Shown: positions 1 through 4,999 of the stretch, in pieces
Layout: each line of letters begins with the position of its first letter
Position numbering within the stretch: the stretch's first letter is position 1
DNA from: Verrucomicrobiota bacterium
Lineage (GTDB): Bacteria > Verrucomicrobiota > Verrucomicrobiia > Chthoniobacterales > UBA10450
Length of the DNA: 10,317 nucleotides
Assembly: GCA_003218815.1 (NCBI GenBank)
Contig: QHON01000064.1
Span: 1 to 10,317, forward strand
Reading direction: 5' to 3'
Position numbers and translations under genes: made by a program
The notes under the pieces: generated by a model
Told to the model about the DNA's origin: nothing
The model's database searches: none
Seen by the model: only the letters and a program-made list of their open reading frames with translations

Positions 1-30
1 CGCGATTACATTTCGCGCTCGTTTCCGAAA

Positions 31-258
31 ATGAAAGCAGGCATTCATCCAGAGTATTACGAGACTGACATCGTCTGCGCGTGCGGGGTGGTCTATCACA
101 CGCGCTCGACGCGCCGTGATATTAAGATCGGTATTTGTGCCGCTTGTCATCCATTTTTCACGGGTGAACAAAAATTCGTCGATACCGCCGGACGCGTGGA
201 AAAGTTCACCCGCCGTTACGGCAGCACCCAAACGGCGCGGGCCGAGAAGAAAGCTTAG
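31..258 (+). CDS. rpmE: 50S ribosomal protein L31 (zinc-binding type)
   Basis: This is a 75-residue protein of the large ribosomal subunit that sits at the bridge between the two subunits. The N-terminal IHPEY, the central RST and the CHPFFTG segment followed by GRVEKF(x)RRY are the family signature, and the length fits the usual 66-80 residues. Four cysteines at C16, C18, C36 and C39 form the CxC...CxxC zinc site, so this is the zinc-containing (C+) paralogue. In many bacteria that form is exchanged for a zinc-free copy under zinc starvation; no second copy is visible here. The C-terminal tail is Ala/Lys/Glu rich and probably disordered. The ATG at 31 has no clear Shine-Dalgarno. It leads, 66 bases downstream, into prfA, a common bacterial gene pairing. 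The function is certain from the motif match. Confidence 0.96.
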   Translation: MKAGIHPEYYETDIVCACGVVYHTRSTRRDIKIGICAACHPFFTGEQKFVDTAGRVEKFTRRYGSTQTARAEKKA

Positions 259-268
259 ATCGCTGTCG

Positions 269-289
269 AGGCGCTTGTGCCAAGCGCCT
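269..289. repeat. perfect 9-bp hairpin between rpmE and prfA
   Basis: AGGCGCTTG at 269-277 and CAAGCGCCT at 281-289 are exact reverse complements separated by the triloop TGC. In RNA this is a strong GC-rich hairpin 36 bases before the prfA start. No T-run follows, so it does not look like a standard intrinsic terminator. A processing site, an mRNA stabiliser, a partial attenuator that sets the ratio of L31 to RF1, or a dispersed palindrome are all possible. Confidence 0.6.
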
Positions 290-293
290 TGTT

Positions 294-314
294 GGGCGGC
301 TGGCCCATCCGCCC
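294..314. repeat. second, weaker hairpin before prfA
   Basis: GGGCGG at 294-299 pairs with CCGCCC at 309-314 across a 9-base loop that itself contains GGCC. Directly after it come CTTCATTTTT and the prfA ATG at 325, so the structure lies where a ribosome would load and could limit initiation. The stem is only 6 bp, so its significance is uncertain. Confidence 0.35.
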
Positions 315-324
315 CTTCATTTTT

Positions 325-1419
325 ATGGATATTAATCTGCTCATCGAACGCAAACGCGAACGTTTCGCAGAACTGGAACGCGACATCGCCGACCCACATC
401 TCTTTGATAATCGTAAGCGCGCCGGCGAGATCATGCGCGAACATGCGAGCGTCAAGCAACTCCTCGAACGCTGGAACGAACTTGAAGCGGCGCAACGCCA
501 GTTGGACGACAACCGCGAATTGGTCACTTCGCGCGACGTCGAGATTGCGGCCATGGCCGATGACGAAATCCCTGATTTGGAAAAACGAGTTGTCGATCTT
601 GAACGGGAGATTCAAATCGGTCTTCTCCCACCAGACGAGCATGAAAATCGAGATGCCATCGTCGAGATTCGTGCCGGCACAGGCGGGAACGAGGCAGCAA
701 TTTTTGCCGCTGATCTTTACCGGATGTACAATCGCTATGCTGAGTCCGTTGGCTTAAAGACCGAGGACTTGGAATCGAGTCCATCGGAACTTGGTGGGCT
801 GAAAGAAGTAATTTTTCGCGTTTCCGGCGATGCGGTTTTTCGAAAGCTGCGTTACGAAAGCGGCGTTCATCGCGTGCAACGGGTGCCAGCCACGGAAGCA
901 CAGGGTCGCATTCACACTTCTACCGCGACGGTGGCGGTGTTGCCCGAAGCAGCGGATGTAGATCTTGAATTGAAGCCTGACGATTTGCGCGTCGAAGTTT
1001 CGCGCGCTGGGGGACCAGGCGGGCAGGGCGTGAATACGACCGACTCCGCGGTGCAAGTTCTGCATATTCCCACGGGAACGATCGTGCGTTGTCAGGACGG
1101 GAGAAGCCAAATCAAAAACAAGGAGCGGGCGCTGAGCATTCTGCGGGCGCGCTTGCTCGAGCGAAAGCAGCGCGAGGAAGCTGAGAAATACAGTGCGCAA
1201 CGTCGTGGCCAAATCGGCACCGGGGGGCGGGAGGAAAAAATTCGCACCTACAATTTTCCGCAGAACCGCGTGACCGATCATCGCATTGGTTTGACGCTTT
1301 ATAACTTAGATCGCGTCATGAATGGCGATCTCGGAGAATTGATCCGAGCGCTGCAAGCGGCCGGTGTGAAAGAGCGACTTGGAGATGTTGTGGAAAGCGC
1401 TGCGCTCTCAGCGTCTTGA
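325..1419 (+). CDS. prfA: Peptide chain release factor 1 (RF1)
   Basis: RF1 recognises UAA and UAG in the ribosomal A site and triggers hydrolysis of peptidyl-tRNA. With the ATG at 325 (MDINLLIERKRERF) the protein has 364 residues, the normal length. An upstream in-frame TTG at 277 would add 16 residues that lack family similarity and would overlap the hairpins, so 325 is preferred. Residues 1-100 are the charged helical domain 1. EIRAGTGGNEAA (about 114-125) is the PCRF signature. The stop-codon reading tripeptide PAT is at 188-190 within VPATEAQGRIHTS, which distinguishes RF1 from RF2 (SPF). The catalytic GGQ is at 232-234 in GPGGQGVNTTDSAV. Q234 is the residue methylated by PrmC, which is encoded 40 bases downstream. 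A C-terminal coiled stretch rich in E, R and Q follows. No Shine-Dalgarno is visible. Confidence 0.97.
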   Translation: MDINLLIERKRERFAELERDIADPHLFDNRKRAGEIMREHASVKQLLERWNELEAAQRQLDDNRELVTSRDVEIAAMADDEIPDLEKRVVDLEREIQIGLLPPDEHENRDAIVEIRAGTGGNEAAIFAADLYRMYNRYAESVGLKTEDLESSPSELGGLKEVIFRVSGDAVFRKLRYESGVHRVQRVPATEAQGRIHTSTATVAVLPEAADVDLELKPDDLRVEVSRAGGPGGQGVNTTDSAVQVLHIPTGTIVRCQDGRSQIKNKERALSILRARLLERKQREEAEKYSAQRRGQIGTGGREEKIRTYNFPQNRVTDHRIGLTLYNLDRVMNGDLGELIRALQAAGVKERLGDVVESAALSAS

Positions 1420-1459
1420 TTTGGAACGCGGTAGCGCGCGTTTCTCCATTATTCAAAGA

Positions 1460-2302
1460 ATGACGGTCCTTGAAGTGCTGGAATCGACCACAGCGTATTT
1501 TCGGAAGCGGGAAATTGACAGTCCCCGCTTGAATGGAGAGCACTTGCTCGCGCAGGTTCTGGGCTGCAAGCGCATCGACCTTTATCTCAAATTCGAGCGG
1601 GAGCTAGACGAAGCGGAGTTGGCCCTGCTGCGCGAACGTGTCCGGCGCCGTGGCCAGGGCGAACCGCTCCAGCATTTGCTCGGCACGGTGGAATTTTGTG
1701 GCCACACGTTCCTATGCGATAAGCGCGCGCTCGTTCCGCGACCTGAAACGGAGCAACTGGTCGAGTTGCTAATTTCAAAATGCAAATTTTCAAATCCTCG
1801 TTTCCGGATGGTCGATGTTGGCACCGGCAGCGGAGTGATTGTCCTCACTCTGGCAAGGGAATTTTCCGAGGCGGACATTTTCGCAGTCGATATTTCCGAG
1901 GAGGCGCTCGCACTAGCACTCGAAAACGCGGAGAGGCTCGGCTTGAACGACCACATTCGTTTTGAGAAAAGCAATCTCCTCCGGGATATTAAAGGGACAT
2001 TCGATCTCATTGTCGCGAATCTTCCCTATATCGCGGCGCAAGATCGGCATATTCTACCCCGCGAGGTCTTGCACGACCCGGACGTCGCGCTGTTTTCCGG
2101 CGCGCGTGGCGACGAATTGGTGCGGGAATTGATTTCGCAGGCGCCGGCGCGCCTCCGCCCGGGCGGAATGCTGGCCTTGGAAGTCGGGCTAGGCCAGAGC
2201 GAAGCGCTTTTTTCGACATTGGCGGGAAAAAATTACCGCGACATTTGTTTGGAAAACGATTATTCAGGTAGACCCCGATTCCTTTTTGCCAGGTATGGAT
2301 AA
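1460..2302 (+). CDS. prmC: Peptide chain release factor N(5)-glutamine methyltransferase
   Basis: PrmC (HemK) transfers a methyl group from S-adenosylmethionine to the GGQ glutamine of RF1 and RF2, which raises release efficiency. With the ATG at 1460 it has 280 residues, the usual size. Earlier in-frame starts (TTG 1379, ATG 1385) would overlap prfA and add residues outside the family. Residues 1-75 are the helical substrate domain, including SPRLNGEHLLAQVLG. LVPRPETEQLVE (91-102) is the family signature, and VDVGTGSG (118-125) binds SAM. The catalytic tetrapeptide is NLPY (187-190) instead of the usual NPPY. An A/T-rich stretch codes residues 105-112 (ISKCKFSN) in the loop between the signature and the SAM motif. 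Its 3' end overlaps murA by 8 bases, implying translational coupling. Confidence 0.95.
   Translation: MTVLEVLESTTAYFRKREIDSPRLNGEHLLAQVLGCKRIDLYLKFERELDEAELALLRERVRRRGQGEPLQHLLGTVEFCGHTFLCDKRALVPRPETEQLVELLISKCKFSNPRFRMVDVGTGSGVIVLTLAREFSEADIFAVDISEEALALALENAERLGLNDHIRFEKSNLLRDIKGTFDLIVANLPYIAAQDRHILPREVLHDPDVALFSGARGDELVRELISQAPARLRPGGMLALEVGLGQSEALFSTLAGKNYRDICLENDYSGRPRFLFARYG
1771..1796. repeat. A/T-rich TTTCAAA repeat inside prmC
   Basis: The segment beginning AATTTCAAAATGCAAATTTT contains TTTCAAA twice (1773-1779 and 1788-1794) and stands out from the GC-rich coding sequence on both sides. It codes residues 105-112 of PrmC, in a loop where homologues vary in length. From recall, A/T-rich runs built of TTTCAAA and AATTTG are common dispersed repeats in some Verrucomicrobiota. 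That this is an in-frame insertion is an inference. Confidence 0.35.
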
Positions 2303-3557
2303 GATCCTCATTCACGGTGGCCATCCGCTCTCGGGTTCTATCAAGGTGAGCGGCTCGAAAAATTCCTCCCTGCCGATCCTGGCCGCGACGCTGCTCACTC
2401 GCGAGCCATGCGTCGTTCATGGCGTACCCGACCTGAGCGATACGCATTACATGTTGCAAATTCTAATCCATCTGGGGGCGCAAGTGGAACGCGCCAGCGG
2501 CACAGTGAGCGTGTCGGCTGACAACATCGAATCGGTAGCGCCTTACCATGTCGTTCGCAAAATGCGCGCTTCTATTTGCGTGCTCGGGCCGCTGTTGGGC
2601 CGTTGCAAAGAAGCGACCGTGTCGTTGCCCGGCGGCTGCGTGATCGGTGATCGACCGATTGATCTGCATTTGAAAGGCTTTGAGGCGCTCGGCGCGGCGG
2701 TACGTGTCGAAGGCGGCAACGTCAAAGTTTTTGCGCCGAAGTTGACCGGTGCGGTAATTAATCTGCGAGGCAAATTCGGTCCGACAGTCCTGGGCACGGA
2801 TAACGTGATGATGGCAGCTGTGCTCGCGGATGGGGTGACCGTGATCGAAGGAGCGGCGCAAGAACCGGAGGTTGTCGATCTCGCCAATTTTTTGAACAAA
2901 ATGGGGGCGAGGATTGAAGGCGCCGGAACGCGCCGAATTATCATTGAAGGCGTGGCGGCGTTACACGGAACCGAACATGATGTTATCCCGGACCGAATTG
3001 AAGCGGGAACATTTCTGGTGGCTGGGGCGATTTGCGGCAAAGGAATTACCGTTAAGCGGATCCAGCCGGAGCATGTTCGCTCGACCACGGAGGCACTGGC
3101 CAGTTGCGGTTTTCCAATCGACATCGCCGACCACGCGATTTCGATCTCGCCCAATGGGGAGGCGAAGGCGCTCGAACTAACTACCGAACCGTATCCTGGT
3201 TTTCCGAGTGATATGCAGGCGCAGATGTGCGCATTGCTCTCCACAACCGACGGCATCAGTGTTATCACGGAAAATATTTTCCCGCAGCGCTACATGCACG
3301 TCGCGGAGCTAAAACGCATGGGAGCGGAGATGCAGCTGGAGGGAGCAACCGCGGTCATCCAGGGCGTCGATCGTCTTTTTGGCGCGCCGGTGATGGCGAG
3401 CGACCTGCGCGCATCCGCTGCCTTGGTGCTTGCGGGATTGAAGGCCGATGGAATTACGGAAGTGAGCCGCGTCTATCACATCGATCGCGGCTACGAACGG
3501 CTTGATGAAAAATTGAGCGAGCTCGGCGCGCACATCGAGCGAGTAAAAGAAACGTAG
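2295..3557 (+). CDS. murA: UDP-N-acetylglucosamine 1-carboxyvinyltransferase
   Basis: MurA transfers enolpyruvate from phosphoenolpyruvate to the 3'-OH of UDP-GlcNAc, the first committed cytoplasmic step of peptidoglycan synthesis. The 420-residue length is standard. K22-N23 (SGSKNSSLPIL) binds substrate. The catalytic loop LPGGCVIGDRPIDLH carries cysteine exactly at position 115, the residue alkylated by fosfomycin, so the enzyme is expected to be sensitive rather than the Asp-115 resistant form. FPSDMQAQ, SDLRASAALVLAGL and the closing HIDRGYERLDEKLSELGA(x)IERV are further family signatures. The ATG at 2295 is preferred over a TTG at 2286. It lies within the last codons of prmC (8-base overlap), so reinitiation after prmC is likely. 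No terminator hairpin with a T-run is evident after the stop. Confidence 0.97.
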   Translation: MDKILIHGGHPLSGSIKVSGSKNSSLPILAATLLTREPCVVHGVPDLSDTHYMLQILIHLGAQVERASGTVSVSADNIESVAPYHVVRKMRASICVLGPLLGRCKEATVSLPGGCVIGDRPIDLHLKGFEALGAAVRVEGGNVKVFAPKLTGAVINLRGKFGPTVLGTDNVMMAAVLADGVTVIEGAAQEPEVVDLANFLNKMGARIEGAGTRRIIIEGVAALHGTEHDVIPDRIEAGTFLVAGAICGKGITVKRIQPEHVRSTTEALASCGFPIDIADHAISISPNGEAKALELTTEPYPGFPSDMQAQMCALLSTTDGISVITENIFPQRYMHVAELKRMGAEMQLEGATAVIQGVDRLFGAPVMASDLRASAALVLAGLKADGITEVSRVYHIDRGYERLDEKLSELGAHIERVKET

Positions 3558-3617
3558 CGCGAGGCTTTTTCTTGCTCTCGTCCGCGGCAAGCGCAACACT
3601 TTTTCTACTACTCGAGC

Positions 3618-3623
3618 GAAAGG
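3618..3623 (+). promoter_or_regulatory. Shine-Dalgarno of the DUF4870 gene
   Basis: GAAAGG lies 8 bases before the ATG at 3632. It is one of the few recognisable ribosome binding sites in the window. It decides the start, because an in-frame ORF extends upstream to 3572 without family similarity. Confidence 0.5.
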
Positions 3624-3631
3624 TTAAGCCA

Positions 3632-3988
3632 ATGGAAACATCAACGACTTCATCAAACGTTCGGACGTGGACTGTGCTTTGCCATGCCAGCGCCTTGGCC
3701 GGATTGTTTTTTCATTTCCTAGGTCATCTTTTCGGCCCGCTCATCGTCTGGTTAGTGAAACGTGGCGACTCGCCCGAGATCGACGCGCACGGAAAAGAAT
3801 CGCTCAATTTCCAGATTTCCATGCTGATTTACGACGCGATTGCCGCAATTCTCTGCTTCGTGCTTATCGGCATTCCGATTCTGATCGCGCTTTGGATACT
3901 GAATACGGTATTTGTCATCATCGCGTCGGTCAAAGCGAGCGAAGGAACGCTCTATCGCTATCCGTTTACGATCCGGTTCATCAATTAA
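3632..3988 (+). CDS. DUF4870 domain small membrane protein
   Basis: This 118-residue integral membrane protein belongs to the DUF4870 (Tic20-like) family, whose function is not established. After a short Ser/Thr-rich N-terminus come RTWTVLCHASALAGLF (first hydrophobic segment, about 13-42, ending GPLIVWLVKRGDSP), the conserved loop DAHGKESLNFQIS (51-63), a second and third hydrophobic stretch (about 64-100), and the typical ending YRYPFTIRFIN. All parts of the family pattern are present, so it is complete. It follows murA by 74 bases on the same strand and could be cotranscribed, although it has its own ribosome binding site. Its TAA stop (3986-3988) is formed at the border of the AATGACGAA inverted repeat. 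No specific role can be inferred from context. Confidence 0.9.
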   Translation: METSTTSSNVRTWTVLCHASALAGLFFHFLGHLFGPLIVWLVKRGDSPEIDAHGKESLNFQISMLIYDAIAAILCFVLIGIPILIALWILNTVFVIIASVKASEGTLYRYPFTIRFIN

Positions 3989-4093
3989 ATGACGAAGCAC
4001 AAAGGACGAATGACGAAGGAAATCTCAATGCTCAAATGATGAAACTGTCGCCAGGTATATTTTTGGTCATTCGGATTTCGTCATTCGTCATTT
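3987..4093. repeat. Inverted repeat of AATGACGAA units between convergent genes
   Basis: On the left, AAATGACGAA (3987-3996) and GAATGACGAA (4008-4017) are copies of one unit. On the right, TTCGTCATTCGTCATT (4077-4092) is two overlapping copies in inverse orientation, and a third degenerate copy, GGTCATTCGGA, is at 4065-4075. The arms are separated by about 45 bases of A/T-rich sequence, so the transcript from either strand could fold into a long imperfect hairpin. It may serve as a bidirectional terminator for the DUF4870 gene and nfo. From recall, this motif is dispersed in several bacterial phyla, including Verrucomicrobiota. The right arm is coding: it encodes the last residues and stop codon of nfo. 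Confidence 0.7.
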
Positions 4094-4938
4094 TTATCGG
4101 CGAGCGCGCGCAGCGTTTTTAGGTTTGCCACATCTTCAGCCAGGTCTTTCCCTTTCGGTGTCTCCAGAACTTTTGGAATTTTCCGGAACCGCCGATGACG
4201 CATGATGAAGCGGAAAGCGTCGAGGCCGATTTTGCCCTTTCCGATATGTTCGTGTCGATCTACGCGTGAGTCGCGGGCGGTTTTGGAATCGTTGACATGA
4301 ATCGCGGCGAGACGGTCGAGACCGATCGCTTGATCAAATTGCGCGAACGTCTTTCGAACCCCTGATTTGCTTCCGATATCGTAACCCGCTGCGAAGACAT
4401 GCGCAGTGTCGAGACAAACACAGAGTCTCTCCGGTTCGTGCACACCGCTGATGATGTAAGCGAGATGTTCGAATTTGTTTCCAAGGCATGAACCCTGTCC
4501 GGCCGTCGTTTCAAGCGCGATGCGGATGTTCACCTTTGGAATTTTTCGGAACACCGCGTCTATGGAAGCGACGATCTTTTTCAATCCACCTTCTTCGCCG
4601 GCACCGAGATGCGCTCCCGGATGGAGAACCAGAAATGGCAATTCGAGTTGATCGCCACGGATGAGTTCCTGGGACAAAGCGCGGATTGAATTGGCGTGAA
4701 ACTGCCGATTGGTTGCGGCCAGGTTGATGAGATAATTCGCATGCGCGAAGATCGACAACAAATTGCCGCGGTCTCGATGCTCAAGAAAAGCGCGGATCTC
4801 GTCGCGCGTGAGCGGGCGTGCGAACCATTGCATATTATTCTTCACAAACATCTGGATCGCGGTGCAACTGATAGAGCAGCCGCGCTCGATCGCCATATGC
4901 ACGCCACCGCTGATCGACATGTGGGCGCCCAGGAGCAA
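4081..4938 (-). CDS. nfo: Endonuclease IV (AP endonuclease)
   Basis: Endonuclease IV cleaves the DNA backbone 5' of abasic sites and repairs blocked 3' ends in base-excision repair. It is a TIM barrel with three zinc ions. Counting from the TTG at 4938 the protein has 285 residues, and the nine metal ligands all appear: H66, H106 (LVLHPGAH), E143 (LETTAGQGS), D177 and H180 (LDTAHVFAAGYD), H214 (HVNDSK), D227 and H229 (SRVDRHEH) and E259 (LETP). The start is uncertain: no in-frame ATG exists before 4920. TTG 4989 or GTG 4980 would add a basic tail encoded partly by a hairpin (4951-4968), whereas TTG 4938 gives MLLGAHMS, matching the family N-terminus. The C-terminal DKNDE is encoded by the AATGACGAA repeat. 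It follows the AsmA-like gene on the same strand and is probably cotranscribed. Confidence 0.94.
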   Translation of the reverse strand: MLLGAHMSISGGVHMAIERGCSISCTAIQMFVKNNMQWFARPLTRDEIRAFLEHRDRGNLLSIFAHANYLINLAATNRQFHANSIRALSQELIRGDQLELPFLVLHPGAHLGAGEEGGLKKIVASIDAVFRKIPKVNIRIALETTAGQGSCLGNKFEHLAYIISGVHEPERLCVCLDTAHVFAAGYDIGSKSGVRKTFAQFDQAIGLDRLAAIHVNDSKTARDSRVDRHEHIGKGKIGLDAFRFIMRHRRFRKIPKVLETPKGKDLAEDVANLKTLRALADKNDE

Positions 4939-4950
4939 AGATGATTGGTT

Positions 4951-4968
4951 AGAGCGCTGTCGCGCTCT
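4951..4968. repeat. 7-bp perfect hairpin before nfo
   Basis: AGAGCGC (4951-4957) and GCGCTCT (4962-4968) pair around a TGTC tetraloop. It lies between the stop of the AsmA-like gene (5000) and the most likely nfo start (4938). If nfo began at 4980 or 4989 the hairpin would be translated. The core GCGCTGTCGCGC recurs at 7907-7918. Confidence 0.5.
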
Positions 4969-4999
4969 CTGCTTCTTCACAATTGACAATCCGAATTCG

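Noticed and set aside
1..34. Possible end of an upstream gene, with a TGA at 32-34 overlapping the rpmE ATG in one frame
   Set aside because: Only about 10 codons are visible and they match nothing recognisable; an ATGA overlap alone is weak evidence.
116..757. 213-codon + strand frame overlapping rpmE and prfA
   Set aside because: Both underlying genes are certain in other frames; the composition (many Ser, Asn, Arg, Trp) is typical of an out-of-frame reading.
2543..3268. 241-codon open frame on the - strand inside murA
   Set aside because: It lies wholly antisense to a confidently assigned gene, has low-complexity Ser/Pro/Thr-rich composition and no family motif, as expected for a shadow frame in GC-rich coding sequence.
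3558..3600. Terminator after murA at CGAGG...CTCTCG with a T-rich run
   Set aside because: The stem is short and interrupted and the T-run lies inside the loop, not after the stem.
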